A DNA stretch of 64,000 nucleotides from Kribbella jejuensis (GCF_006715085.1 NZ_VFMM01000004.1:620001-684000), one strand, 5' to 3'. Counted from the stretch's first letter, positions 16,031 through 25,300 are shown. The notes: generated by a model not told the origin, from the sequence alone. A program made the numbers and translations.

Positions 16031-17197
16031 TCAGCCCCGCTCCAACGCCAACGCCTCGCGGTAACCCAACCGGCGGCCCGTCTGCAGCAGCGTGCGCTCG
16101 TACAGCCGCGCCCCCATCCGCACGATCAGTACCGTGGCCGCGAGCAACAGCGCGATCGCGACGAGCGGCTGCCAGACCGGTACGTCCTCGGTGAGCATCC
16201 GCCCCGGCATCGACATCGAGGAGGCGATCGGGACGAACGACGCCACCGTCTTGGCCGACGACCCCGCGAACACCGAGAAGAAGAACGGGATCATCAGGAT
16301 CATCTGCCCCGGCAGCGTGGTCGATCCGAGGTCCTCCTGCCGCGTGGCCAGCGATCCGGCGACCGCCCACAGCCCGGCCAGCGCCACGAACCCGAGTACG
16401 AAGAACACCACGAACCAGCCCGCGACCGGCGCCACCACCTCGAGGATCGCGGCCTGATCGGTCGCGAGCAGCCCGATCAGCGACGCTCCCGCGATGATCA
16501 CGATCTGCCCGAGCGCGAGCGCGGTGTTGCCGAGCACCTTGCCCCACAGCAGCGACCGGATCGGTACCGCGGCCGCCAGGATCTCGACGACCCGGCTCTC
16601 CTTCTCCTGGACGACGCTCTGCGCGATCATCATGCCGAACCCGAGCGCGGTCATGTAGAACACCAGCGCCAGCCCGACGTTCACGAACTGCGACACCACA
16701 TCCGGCAACGGACCGGGCTTCAGCAGGTCGACCTGGACCTTCGTGCCGACGTGCAACTCCGCGGGGGTGAGTCCAGCCTTCGCCGCATTCGCCGCCGTAC
16801 CAACAGACGCCACGGCCTCCCGCAGCGCGCTCTCGATGCCGCTGTCGACGTGGTCCTTGCCCAGGACGACGTACCCGTCGTCGCCGGGCAGCAGCGCGGC
16901 CTTCACGTCGCCATCGGTGACGGCTTTGGTGGCAGCGGACCGATCGGCCAGTCGTACGACCTCGTACCCCTTGCCGCCGGCTGTGGTCGATGCCTGCTGC
17001 ACCACCTTCGCCCCCGACTCGTCGACCACGCCGATCTTCGAAGGGCCGCTGTTACCCGCCAGGACCGCCGGCAGGATCGTCGCGGCGATCACGATCAGCA
17101 GCATCACCACGGTCGAGCCGACGAAGGTCTTGTCCCGCAGTTTCGTGGTGACCTCGCGCTCCGCGATCAGCACCCACGGCCTGTCCAATGCGTTCAT
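16031..17197 (-). CDS. ABC-2 type exporter permease (NatB/YhaP-like)
   Basis: 388 residues. One membrane helix near residues 25-45 is followed by a large outer domain (about 50-165). Five or six helices then occupy the C-terminal half (about 175-370), including the VVQEKESRVVEILAAAVP segment characteristic of the ABC-2_3/NatB-like group. The start overlaps the stop of the ATPase gene by 4 bp (17194-17197), so the two are translated together. Family members export ions, drugs or peptides; the cargo here is unknown. Confidence 0.85.
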   Translation of the reverse strand: MNALDRPWVLIAEREVTTKLRDKTFVGSTVVMLLIVIAATILPAVLAGNSGPSKIGVVDESGAKVVQQASTTAGGKGYEVVRLADRSAATKAVTDGDVKAALLPGDDGYVVLGKDHVDSGIESALREAVASVGTAANAAKAGLTPAELHVGTKVQVDLLKPGPLPDVVSQFVNVGLALVFYMTALGFGMMIAQSVVQEKESRVVEILAAAVPIRSLLWGKVLGNTALALGQIVIIAGASLIGLLATDQAAILEVVAPVAGWFVVFFVLGFVALAGLWAVAGSLATRQEDLGSTTLPGQMILMIPFFFSVFAGSSAKTVASFVPIASSMSMPGRMLTEDVPVWQPLVAIALLLAATVLIVRMGARLYERTLLQTGRRLGYREALALERG

Positions 17198-18093
17198 CGG
17201 GTCGCCTCCCGGAAGACATCGCTCAACGCCACCCGCTCCGGCCCGAACTCCAGCACCGGCCCGCGGCTGATCGCCTCCTGCAGGATCTTCTGCTCCATCG
17301 CGGCATCCAGTACGTCGAACAGCGCCGTACCGCCGGCCACGTCCCGCACCTGGATCCCGCGGAGGTCACGCAACCAGCCCGCGTCGCCGTCGATCACCAG
17401 GCGGTACGTCGACGCCGCGCCGGCCGAGAGCTCCGCAACGGAACCGGCCGCGACCACCTTGCCGCGGGACAGTACGACGAGGTCGTCGCACAGGCGCTCC
17501 ACCAGATCGAGCTGATGGCTGGAGAACAGCACCGGCACTTCTGGCGTCACCTCCTCGCGGAGCAGGTCGACCATCGCGTCCACGGCCAGCGGGTCGAGGC
17601 CGCTGAACGGCTCGTCGAGCACCAGCGCGATCGGTTGGTGGACCAGCGCGGCCGCGATCTGCACCCGTTGCTGGTTGCCCAGCGAGAGCGTCTCGAGTAC
17701 GTCGGTGGCGCGCTCGGCCAGGCCGAGCCGCTCGAGCAGCTTGTCGGTCCGCTCCAAGGCTCGCTCCGGGTCGAGCCCGTGCAGCCGGCCGAAGAACACC
17801 AACTGGTCGCGGATCTTCATCTTCGGGTACAGCCCACGCTCCTCGGGCATGTAGCCGAAGTCACGGCGGACCTCCTGCGTCAACGGCCCGCCCTGCCAGC
17901 GCACCTCGCCGGCGGTCGCGGCCAGTACGCCGAGGATGATCCGCATCGTCGTCGTCTTCCCGGCCCCGTTGGCCCCGACGAATCCGGTCATCCGTCCCGG
18001 TACGACGTCGAAGGTCACGTCGTCCAGCGCCAGATGATCACCGAACCGCCGGGTGAGCCCACTCACCCTGAGCATGTGTGTCACCGTTCCCAT
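17194..18093 (-). CDS. ABC exporter ATP-binding protein (NatA-like)
   Basis: About 299 residues from ATG 18093. An ATG at 18075 begins directly at the domain (MLRVSGLTRRFGDH), and a start at 18186 would add unrelated residues. It shows Walker A GANGAGKTTT, signature LSLGNQQRVQIA, Walker B ALVLDEPFSGLD and the H-loop SSHQLDLVERLCDD. The C-terminal DUF4162-like extension is typical of ATPases paired with ABC-2 permeases. Next upstream on the same strand, across a gap of about 100 bp, is a response regulator with its kinase. This suggests the transporter is the output of that two-component system. Confidence 0.88.
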   Translation of the reverse strand: MGTVTHMLRVSGLTRRFGDHLALDDVTFDVVPGRMTGFVGANGAGKTTTMRIILGVLAATAGEVRWQGGPLTQEVRRDFGYMPEERGLYPKMKIRDQLVFFGRLHGLDPERALERTDKLLERLGLAERATDVLETLSLGNQQRVQIAAALVHQPIALVLDEPFSGLDPLAVDAMVDLLREEVTPEVPVLFSSHQLDLVERLCDDLVVLSRGKVVAAGSVAELSAGAASTYRLVIDGDAGWLRDLRGIQVRDVAGGTALFDVLDAAMEQKILQEAISRGPVLEFGPERVALSDVFREATR

Positions 18094-18198
18094 CAGCTCC
18101 GCCGGACGCCCGTCGCCCGACCCTCCCCAAGCTAGCCAGAGGGCGTCTCGGCGTACGTCGGCCGTGAGGGTGACTGCCGGGGTCATCCGCAGGACGGA

Positions 18199-18882
18199 TC
18201 AGCTGGAGGTGTCGTCTCCGGGGGTCACGAGGCCGCATTCGTACGCGAACACGACCGCCTGGACGCGGTCGCGGAGGCCGAGTTTGAGCAGGACCCGGGA
18301 GACGTGGGTCTTCACGGTCGCCTCGCCGACGTACAGCTGAGAGGCGATCTCGGTGTTGGTCAGGCCGCGGGCGATCAGGCTGAGCACCTCGCGCTCGCGG
18401 TCGGTCAGCTCGGCCAGCAGGTCCGGCCGGTAGACGCGTTCGCCGCCACCGGCGAAGCGCTTGATCACGCGGCGCGTGACCTCGGGCGCGAGCAACGCGT
18501 GGCCGGAGTGCACGATCTGGATCGCCTCGACCAGGTCCTCCGGCGCGGTGTTCTTCAGCAGGAACCCGCTCGCCCCGGCGCCGAGCGACTCGAACAGGTA
18601 GTCGTCGCGGTCGAACGTGGTCAGGATCACGACCTTCCCGGCGTCCTCGGCGACGATCCGCTGAGTCGCGGTGATCCCGTCCACGCCGGGCATCTGGACG
18701 TCCATCAGTACGACGTCGGGCCGCAACGCGAGCGCCAGCTCGATCGCCTTCTCGCCGTCGGCCGCCTCACCGACCACCTCGATCTCCGGCTCGACCGACA
18801 GGATCATCCGGAACCCCGCCCGCACCAGGTCCTGATCGTCGACGAGCAACACCCGCAGCTTGTCAGTCAACTGGTACTCCAA
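18199..18882 (-). CDS. NarL/LuxR-type response regulator
   Basis: 227 residues. The receiver domain (about 9-125) has the acidic pair at VLLVDDQD, the phospho-acceptor Asp in PDVVLMDVQMPGVDG, Thr in LTTFD and Lys in GFLLKNT. The LuxR-type DNA-binding domain (about 160-220) reads LTDREREVLSLIARGLTNTE and ATVKTHVSRVLLKLGLRDR. Its start overlaps the end of the sensor kinase gene by 20 bp, so the pair is co-translated. It probably controls the downstream ABC exporter genes. Confidence 0.93.
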   Translation of the reverse strand: MEYQLTDKLRVLLVDDQDLVRAGFRMILSVEPEIEVVGEAADGEKAIELALALRPDVVLMDVQMPGVDGITATQRIVAEDAGKVVILTTFDRDDYLFESLGAGASGFLLKNTAPEDLVEAIQIVHSGHALLAPEVTRRVIKRFAGGGERVYRPDLLAELTDREREVLSLIARGLTNTEIASQLYVGEATVKTHVSRVLLKLGLRDRVQAVVFAYECGLVTPGDDTSS

Positions 18883-20131
18883 TCAGCGGGATTCGGACGC
18901 GGACCCGGAATCCTCCCACGGGGCGGGGGCCGATCTCGCTCTCACCGCCGAGCAGGGCGACCCGTTCGCGGATCCCGACGTGACCGAGCCGGCTGCCGAC
19001 CGGCGCGTGCTTCGGACGGCCGTCGTCGAGCACCTCCAGCTCCACCGCGTCACCGAGATAACGCAGCGTGAGGTGAGCGCTGCGGGCCGTCGAATGTTTA
19101 CGAACGTTGGACAGCGCCTCCTGCGCGATCCGGTACACCGACACCGACACGGTCTTCGGCAGTTCGGCCGGCGAGCCGATCTGGTGGAACCCAACCTCCA
19201 GCCCGAGTCCGTTCGCCTCCGCGATCAGCGCGGGCAACCGGTCGGCGCCGGCCTGCGGCTCCTTCGGGTCCGGCGTACCGACGTCGAGGTCCGGGTCGGC
19301 GGCGCGGAGCATGCCGAGCAGTTGGCGCATCTCGTTCACCGCGCTCCGGCTCGAGTCCTCGATCACGTTCAGCGCGTTCTTCGCGGCGTCCGGATCGGTG
19401 TCCATCACCCGGCGCGCTCCCCCGGCCTGGATGCCGATACTGCTGATGTGGTGTGCGACCACGTCGTGAAGTTCCCGGGAGATCCGCAGCCGCTCGTCGA
19501 TCACTGCGCGCCGGGCGTTCGCCTGCTGTTGCGCGGCGAGTTCGGTCGCCTGCTGTTCCAGTTCGGACCGCTGCCGAGCGGTTCCCCAGGCGGTCCGGCC
19601 CCAGAAGTACGCCCCGAAGAAGTAGAGAACGTTCAGCGCGACCGCCAGCACCACACTCGATACGTACGGCGAGAACAGCGCATCGTTCGGTCCTTCGAGC
19701 GCGTTGTTCCGCAGCGCCTGGACGAAGTTCAGGCCGAGCCAGCCGAACATCGCGAGAAACACGACCGCCACCGCGACCTTCATCAGCCGCCGGTCGCGGG
19801 CCCAGGCGACCGCCGCGTAGACCGCCATGAACATGGTCGCCTGGGTGACCAGGTTGCCCTGGTACGAGAACAGCGCACGCTCGCCGTTCACCACGAACAG
19901 CACCGCGACCGCCAGCAGCACCGGAATCGGCCACCGGCGCCGGAAGCACAGCGGCAACGCCACGGCGGCGCTCAGTACGTACGGCTCGACGCCGCCGATC
20001 CCCAGGCTGACGTGCTGCGGCGACCCGCCGCGGGCGAGCTCGGTCCCGAACACACCGGCCGCCGCCATCCCGAGTCCGAGCAGTACGTCGTACCGCTGCT
20101 CACGGGCGGTCGGCGCCGGACGTGTCCACAT
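18863..20131 (-). CDS. Sensor histidine kinase, HisKA_3/NarX class
   Basis: About 422 residues from the ATG at 20131. This start is chosen because TACGCT (20139-20144 on the complement) precedes it by 7 nt and the protein then begins just before the first membrane helix. Four to five membrane segments fill the first 170 residues. A coiled segment leads to the dimerisation and phospho-acceptor site ERLRISRELHDVVAHHIS, and the ATP-binding part ends with LGHVGIRERVALLGGE. The order kinase, regulator, ABC exporter suggests response to a cell-envelope or antibiotic signal. The signal itself is not visible. Confidence 0.88.
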   Translation of the reverse strand: MWTRPAPTAREQRYDVLLGLGMAAAGVFGTELARGGSPQHVSLGIGGVEPYVLSAAVALPLCFRRRWPIPVLLAVAVLFVVNGERALFSYQGNLVTQATMFMAVYAAVAWARDRRLMKVAVAVVFLAMFGWLGLNFVQALRNNALEGPNDALFSPYVSSVVLAVALNVLYFFGAYFWGRTAWGTARQRSELEQQATELAAQQQANARRAVIDERLRISRELHDVVAHHISSIGIQAGGARRVMDTDPDAAKNALNVIEDSSRSAVNEMRQLLGMLRAADPDLDVGTPDPKEPQAGADRLPALIAEANGLGLEVGFHQIGSPAELPKTVSVSVYRIAQEALSNVRKHSTARSAHLTLRYLGDAVELEVLDDGRPKHAPVGSRLGHVGIRERVALLGGESEIGPRPVGGFRVRVRIPLIGVPVD

Positions 20132-20173
20132 TCTCATCAGCGTACGGGTGAAACACCGCTGAACCGTGGCGCG

Positions 20174-20186
20174 TACCCTTGGAGTC
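20174..20186 (+). promoter_or_regulatory. -10 box TACCCT for leaderless lipA
   Basis: TACCCT (20174-20179) lies 7 nt before the GTG at 20187. The divergent kinase gene has TACGCT on the complement at 20139-20144, so about 40 bp hold both promoters. Confidence 0.5.
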
Positions 20187-21125
20187 GTGACCATCGCCCC
20201 AGAAGGACGGAAGCTGCTCAGGCTCGAGGTGCGCAACGCGGAGACCCCGATCGAGCGTAAACCCGAGTGGATCAAGACCCGCGCGAAGATGGGCCCGGAG
20301 TACCAGGCGCTGCAGAAGCTGGTGAAGTCCGAAGGACTGCACACGGTCTGCCAGGAAGCCGGCTGTCCGAACATCTTCGAGTGCTGGGAGGACCGCGAGG
20401 CCACCTTCCTGATCGGTGGCGATCAGTGCACGCGGCGCTGCGACTTCTGCCAGATCGACACCGGCAAGCCCGAGGCCCTCGACCGCGACGAGCCCCGCCG
20501 CGTCGCCGAGTCGGTCCGCAGCATGGGTCTGCGGTACGCGACCGTCACCGGCGTCGCCCGCGACGACCTGGACGACGGCGGCGCCTGGCTGTACGCCGAG
20601 ACGATCCGCCAGATCCACGAGCTGAACCCGGGCACCGGCGTCGAGATGCTCGCGCCCGACTTCAACGCCGTACCCGAACAGCTCGCCGAGGTGTTCTCGT
20701 CGCGGCCCGAGGTGTTCGCGCACAACGTCGAGACCGTGCCGCGGATCTTCCGCCGGATCCGGCCGGGCTTCCGCTACGAACGGTCCCTGGACGTGATCAC
20801 CCAGGCCCGCGACTACGGCCTGGTCACCAAGTCCAACCTGATCCTCGGCATGGGCGAGACCCGCGACGAGGTCAGCCAGGCGCTCAAGGACCTGCACGCG
20901 GCCGGCTGCGAGATCATCACGATCACGCAGTACCTGCGTCCGTCCGTGCGGCACCACCCGGTCGAGCGCTGGGTCAAGCCCGAGGAGTTCGTCGAGCTGG
21001 ACGCGGAGGCGCAGGAGATCGGCTTCGCCGGGGTGATGTCCGGTCCGCTGGTACGGTCCTCCTACCGCGCCGGTCGGCTGTACCGTCAGGCGGTCGAGTC
21101 ACGTATGAACGCTACGCAGGCATAA
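20187..21125 (+). CDS. lipA: Lipoyl synthase LipA (radical SAM)
   Basis: LipA inserts two sulfur atoms into octanoylated lipoyl domains. The 312-residue product has the auxiliary cluster ligands Cys55, Cys60 and Cys66 (CQEAGCPNIFEC) and the radical-SAM triad Cys81, Cys85 and Cys88 (CTRRCDFC). The C-terminal RSSYRAG holds the serine that ligates the auxiliary cluster. GTG 20187 is chosen over 20166 because it gives a normal N-terminus and follows a -10 box. DUF4191 follows after 15 bp, as in mycobacteria. Confidence 0.96.
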   Translation: MTIAPEGRKLLRLEVRNAETPIERKPEWIKTRAKMGPEYQALQKLVKSEGLHTVCQEAGCPNIFECWEDREATFLIGGDQCTRRCDFCQIDTGKPEALDRDEPRRVAESVRSMGLRYATVTGVARDDLDDGGAWLYAETIRQIHELNPGTGVEMLAPDFNAVPEQLAEVFSSRPEVFAHNVETVPRIFRRIRPGFRYERSLDVITQARDYGLVTKSNLILGMGETRDEVSQALKDLHAAGCEIITITQYLRPSVRHHPVERWVKPEEFVELDAEAQEIGFAGVMSGPLVRSSYRAGRLYRQAVESRMNATQA

Positions 21126-21140
21126 CAGGACAGGGTAGAG

Positions 21141-21836
21141 ATGGCCAAGAACGACGCCCCCGCGGAGAAGACCGGCAGGCTGAAGCAGATCCTGCAGGCC
21201 TATCAGATGACCAAGAAGTCCGACCCGAAGGTCGGGCTGGTACTGGCCGGGATCTTCCTCGGCATCGTCGCGGTGTTCGTCGTGCTCGCACTGCTGGTCG
21301 GGCCGCTGCTGGTCTGGCTGCCGCTGGGCGTGGCGATCGCGTTCCTGGTCACCACGATCATCTTCGGCCGCAAGGTCGAGAAGGCGGCCTACAGCCAGAT
21401 CGAGGGCCAGGCCGGTGCGGCCGCGTCCGCGCTGCAGACGCTCCGCCGCGGCTGGACCGTCGCCCCCGCGGTCGCGGTCACCAAGAACTCCGACATCGTG
21501 CACCGCGTGGTCGGCCGGCCGGGCATCGTCCTGGTCGGCGAGGGCCAGCCGAGCCGGGTGAAGAACCTGCTCGCCGCCGAGGCGAAGAAGCACAACCGGG
21601 TCGCCGGTGGCGCGCCGGTGACGCAGATCATCGCCGGTCAGGGCGAGGGCGAGGTCGACATCCGCAAGCTGACCAAGCACGTGATGAAGCTGCCGGCCGT
21701 CCTGCAGCCGTCCGAGATCACCGACCTGCTGCAGCGGCTGAAGGCGCTGGACGCGGTCCGCCCACAGGTGCCGATGCCCAAGGGTCCGGTCCCGACGAGC
21801 CTGAAGGGCGCCCGCCAGGCCATGCGCGGCCGGTGA
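21141..21836 (+). CDS. DUF4191 membrane protein (Rv2219-like)
   Basis: 231 residues with a basic N-terminus (TGRLKQILQAYQMTKKSDPK). Two adjacent membrane helices lie at about residues 33-55 and 58-80, and the cytoplasmic domain contains GRKVEKAAYSQIEGQAGAA. Length and order match the mycobacterial protein encoded between lipA and glnA1. It lies 15 bp after lipA and is probably co-transcribed. Its function is unknown; the link to lipoate metabolism rests only on conserved position. Confidence 0.88.
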   Translation: MAKNDAPAEKTGRLKQILQAYQMTKKSDPKVGLVLAGIFLGIVAVFVVLALLVGPLLVWLPLGVAIAFLVTTIIFGRKVEKAAYSQIEGQAGAAASALQTLRRGWTVAPAVAVTKNSDIVHRVVGRPGIVLVGEGQPSRVKNLLAAEAKKHNRVAGGAPVTQIIAGQGEGEVDIRKLTKHVMKLPAVLQPSEITDLLQRLKALDAVRPQVPMPKGPVPTSLKGARQAMRGR

Positions 21837-21947
21837 TCAAACTGTAACCAAGAGGCATGTTCGGCAGTTGAACTGTTCACATGCGCCGTGGGGAGGCTGG
21901 TTGCCCTTAGAGTGCGACCAGGACGGGATTACAGGGGAACAGACGAC

Positions 21948-23228
21948 ATGACGGACCTGATGCCGGCGGTCCATCAGCCGGTGACCGAGACGTGGCCTTC
22001 GCTGGCCCGTCCGCGTTCCAATCCGGTACGCCGGTACGGCGCCGCGACCGCGATCCGGCTGATCGCCAAGGACCTGCCCGCCACCATCCACCTCGACAGC
22101 AACCGCTCCTACGGATTGGGCGGGCCGGCAATGCGGGTGCATCGAACGTCGGCGTTCCTTGACCGGCTCGGGCAGGACGCCGGCTCCGGCTTCGGCGAGG
22201 CGTACCTGGCCGGCGACTGGGACCCGGAGCCCGGCACCGACCTGGCCGACCTGCTGGTCCCGTTCGCGGAACGGTTCAGCAACGAGGAGACCCGGCATCT
22301 GCTGCCGAAGTGGGCCCAGTCGCTGCGCTGGCTGGTGACCAAGTCGCAACCGGGCGAGCAGGAGAACGACCGGGCCGGCGCCCGGGAGAACGTCAGCCGG
22401 CACTACGACCTCAGCAACGCGATGTTCTCGGAGTTCCTGGATCCGACGCTGACCTATTCGGCGGCGTACTTCGGCGCTGACACGAGCCTCGATCTGGCGT
22501 CCGCGTCGTACGACGAACTCACCGCGGCTCAGTTGCGCAAACTCGACTCGATCCTCGACGCGGCCGGGGTGCGGTCCGGGTCGCGGGTGCTCGACATCGG
22601 CTGCGGGTGGGCCAGTCTGGCGATCCGGGCCGCCCAGCGCGGCGCCTGGGTGACCGCGATCACGATCGCCTCGCAGCAGGCGCTGCTCGCGCAACGCCGG
22701 ATCGCCGAGGCCGGCGTCGGCGACCGGGTGCAGGTCGCGCTGCGGGACTACCGCGACCAGATCGGCGAGTTCGACGCGGTGCTCAGCGTGGAGATGATCG
22801 AGGCGGTCGGCGAGAAGTACTGGCCGGTGTACTTCGACGCGATCGAGCGGCGGCTCGCGCCCGGCGGGATCGGCGTGGTGCAGGCGATCGTGATGCCGCA
22901 CGAGCGGATGCTTGCCACCCGCAACACCTTCACCTGGGTGCAGAAGTACATCTTCCCGGGCGGCCTGATCCCGTCGATCAAGGTGATCGAGGACATCACC
23001 TCGCAGCACACCGGCCTGCGCGCCGAGGTGATCCGGCACCTGGGACCGGACTACGCGCGGACGCTGCGGATCTGGCGGAACCGGTTCATCGAGCGCTGGC
23101 CGGCGATCGCCGCGCTCGGCTTCGACGACACGTTCCGGCGGATGTGGGAGTTCTACCTCGCGTACTCCGAGGCCGGCTTCCGCACCGGGTACCTTGACGA
23201 CGTGCAGTTGATGCTGACCCGGCGTTAG
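21948..23228 (+). CDS. Cyclopropane-fatty-acyl-phospholipid synthase-type methyltransferase
   Basis: 426 residues from ATG 21948. The SAM-binding motif VLDIGCGWASLAIRAA and the family blocks NVSRHYDLSNAMFSEFLD, LTYSAAYF, SVEMIEAVGEKYW, QKYIFPGG and FDDTFRRMWEFYLAYSEAGF identify the CFA synthase/SAM-dependent C1-transfer group. Such enzymes add a methylene or methyl group to unsaturated acyl chains of membrane lipids. The N-terminal domain (about 25-130) is the lipid-binding part of full-length CFA synthases. The gene sits between DUF4191 and the RDD gene, a place empty in mycobacteria. It ends with a 4-bp overlap with the convergent RDD gene. Confidence 0.9.
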   Translation: MTDLMPAVHQPVTETWPSLARPRSNPVRRYGAATAIRLIAKDLPATIHLDSNRSYGLGGPAMRVHRTSAFLDRLGQDAGSGFGEAYLAGDWDPEPGTDLADLLVPFAERFSNEETRHLLPKWAQSLRWLVTKSQPGEQENDRAGARENVSRHYDLSNAMFSEFLDPTLTYSAAYFGADTSLDLASASYDELTAAQLRKLDSILDAAGVRSGSRVLDIGCGWASLAIRAAQRGAWVTAITIASQQALLAQRRIAEAGVGDRVQVALRDYRDQIGEFDAVLSVEMIEAVGEKYWPVYFDAIERRLAPGGIGVVQAIVMPHERMLATRNTFTWVQKYIFPGGLIPSIKVIEDITSQHTGLRAEVIRHLGPDYARTLRIWRNRFIERWPAIAALGFDDTFRRMWEFYLAYSEAGFRTGYLDDVQLMLTRR

Positions 23229-23686
23229 CGGCGTACGACGATCGTCTTCGCGGCCAGGTCGTGCAGGCCGCGGCGTTCGCGGTCGAACACCACCGCGGGG
23301 ATCACGAGCAGGATCAGCACCGAGCGGATGATGCCGGCCAGCAGCCCGGGCGGTCCGTCGTACGTCTTGCGGTCGCGGACCGGGGCGACGCGAAGCCCAC
23401 ACAGCCGGTGGCCGATCGTGCTGCCGAGCAGGCCGGCCAGGATCGCGGACATCGCGAAGAACGCCGCGGTGTGCAGCAGGCTGTGATTGTTCCCGCCCGC
23501 CCACATCGGCCGCCCGGTCAGCGCGGACGCGATCAGGCCCGCGATCAGCCAGTCGATCACCAGCGCCAACACCCGCCGGCCCCAGGTCCCGACCGACCCC
23601 GGACCGTCCTCCGGCAGGCCAAGCCGATTGCCCGGGTAACGGAATTCTTCGGAGGGTCCGGTTGCGGGCTCCGCGGATGATGCCAT
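23225..23686 (-). CDS. RDD-family membrane protein (Rv2219A-like)
   Basis: 153 residues from ATG 23686; an upstream frame extension is unlike the family. The RDD domain starts at GSVGTWGRRVLALVIDWLIA with the R and D that name the family. It has about three membrane segments (about 37-55, 70-95 and 110-130) and ends GLHDLAAKTIVVRR. The function of this family is unclear. In mycobacteria the same protein type lies just before glnA1. Here it is transcribed away from glnA, so the two may share the 23687-23875 control region. Confidence 0.85.
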   Translation of the reverse strand: MASSAEPATGPSEEFRYPGNRLGLPEDGPGSVGTWGRRVLALVIDWLIAGLIASALTGRPMWAGGNNHSLLHTAAFFAMSAILAGLLGSTIGHRLCGLRVAPVRDRKTYDGPPGLLAGIIRSVLILLVIPAVVFDRERRGLHDLAAKTIVVRR

Positions 23687-23788
23687 GATGTCTAGCCTAC
23701 GGACACGCGCCGAGACGCCCCCGAACGGGGCGCGATATCTCAGGGCGTAACCGCCGTACACCAGTGGGTCAGCGCGGACACGCTGGGC

Positions 23789-23826
23789 GTAACATCCGCG
23801 AAACATCAGGGTCACGACGGAGAAAC
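23789..23826 (+). promoter_or_regulatory. GlnR-binding box upstream of glnA
   Basis: Four half-sites follow each other at exact 6-nt spacing: GTAAC (23789-23793), GAAAC (23800-23804), GTCAC (23811-23815) and GAAAC (23822-23826). This fits the published actinobacterial GlnR consensus gTnAc-n6-GaAAc repeated twice. The box ends 49 bp before the glnA start, the usual position for nitrogen control. Confidence 0.8.
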
Positions 23827-23875
23827 CGGGTGGCCCTACGTTCAGATGAATCTCTGAGCCACCCTAGGAGTACGT

Positions 23876-25300
23876 ATGTTTTCCAGCGCGGAGGAGCTGC
23901 TCGCCTACGTCAAGGACGAGGGCGTCGAGATCGTCGACATCCGGTTCTGTGACCTTCCCGGCATCATGCAGCACTTCACCGTCCCGGTGTCGTCGTTCGG
24001 TCCCGAGGTCTTCGAGGAGGGCCTGGCCTTCGACGGTTCGTCGGTGCGCGGGTTCCAGCAGATCCACGAATCGGACATGAAGCTGCTGCCGGACCCGACC
24101 AGCGCGTTCATCGACGAGTTCCGCACCGCCAAGACGCTGGTCGTGAACTTCTTCGTACACGACCCGCTGACCGGCGAGGCCTACTCGCGGGACCCGCGCA
24201 ACATCGCCCGGAAGGCCCAGGAGTACCTGAAGTCGACCGGCATCGCGGACACCGCGTTCTTCGCGCCGGAGGCCGAGTTCTACGTCTTCGACGACGTCCG
24301 GTTCGAGACCAAGTCGAACGGTGCGCACTACTCGATCGACTCGATCGCCGGCGCCTGGAACACCGGCCGGGTCGAGGACGGCGGCAACCGCGGCTACAAG
24401 GTCCGCTACAAGGGCGGCTACTTCCCGGTCGCGCCGACCGACCACTTCGGTGAGCTGCGCGACGACATCACGCTGGCGCTGGAGCGGTCCGGGCTGATCG
24501 TCGAGCGCGCCCACCACGAGGTCGGCACCGCCGGTCAGGCCGAGATCAACTTCCGCTTCGACGAGCTGCTCAAGGCCGCCGACGACGTGATGAAGTTCAA
24601 GTACATCGTCAAGAACACCGCGTGGAAGGCCGGCAAGACCGCGACCTTCATGCCGAAGCCGATCTTCGGCGACAACGGCTCCGGGATGCACTGCCACCAG
24701 TCGCTGTGGAGCAACGGCGACCCGCTGTTCTACGACGAGTCCGGGTACGGCGGCCTGTCCGACGTGGCCCGCTGGTACATCGGCGGTCTGCTCAAGCACG
24801 CCCCGTCGCTGCTGGCCTTCACCAACCCGACGGTGAACTCGTACCACCGGCTGGTGCCGGGCTTCGAGGCGCCGGTCAACCTGGTGTACTCGTCCCGGAA
24901 CCGCTCGGCCTGCATCCGGATCCCGATCACCGGCTCGAACCCGAAGGCCAAGCGCATCGAGTTCCGCTGCCCGGACCCGTCGGCGAACCCGTACCTGGCC
25001 TTCTCGGCCCAGCTGCTGGCCGGCCTGGACGGTATCCGCAACAAGATCGAGCCGGCCGACCCGGTCGACAAGGACCTGTACGAGCTGCCGCCGGAGGAGC
25101 ACGCGGGCATCGCCCAGGTGCCGACCTCGCTGCCGGCCGTGATCGACTCGCTCGAGGCCGACCACAGCTTCCTGCTCGAGGGCGACGTGTTCACGTCCGA
25201 CCTGATCGAGACCTGGATCGACCTCAAGCGCGAGACCGAGATCGCCCCGATCCAGCTCCGCCCGCACCCGCACGAGTTCGAGCTTTACTACGACGTCTGA
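23876..25300 (+). CDS. glnA: Type I glutamine synthetase (GSI-beta)
   Basis: Makes glutamine from glutamate, ammonia and ATP as a cytosolic dodecamer. The 474-residue product matches the GSI-beta length. It has DGSSVRGFQ, the metal-binding EAEFY, the ATP-site GSGMHCHQSLW and NRSACIRIP. Tyr402 in KDLYELPPEE is the site adenylylated by GlnE, so activity should be post-translationally controlled. AGGAG at 23866-23870 is the ribosome binding site. A GlnR box precedes it and an intrinsic terminator follows. In mycobacteria this isoform is the essential GlnA1. Confidence 0.97.
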   Translation: MFSSAEELLAYVKDEGVEIVDIRFCDLPGIMQHFTVPVSSFGPEVFEEGLAFDGSSVRGFQQIHESDMKLLPDPTSAFIDEFRTAKTLVVNFFVHDPLTGEAYSRDPRNIARKAQEYLKSTGIADTAFFAPEAEFYVFDDVRFETKSNGAHYSIDSIAGAWNTGRVEDGGNRGYKVRYKGGYFPVAPTDHFGELRDDITLALERSGLIVERAHHEVGTAGQAEINFRFDELLKAADDVMKFKYIVKNTAWKAGKTATFMPKPIFGDNGSGMHCHQSLWSNGDPLFYDESGYGGLSDVARWYIGGLLKHAPSLLAFTNPTVNSYHRLVPGFEAPVNLVYSSRNRSACIRIPITGSNPKAKRIEFRCPDPSANPYLAFSAQLLAGLDGIRNKIEPADPVDKDLYELPPEEHAGIAQVPTSLPAVIDSLEADHSFLLEGDVFTSDLIETWIDLKRETEIAPIQLRPHPHEFELYYDV

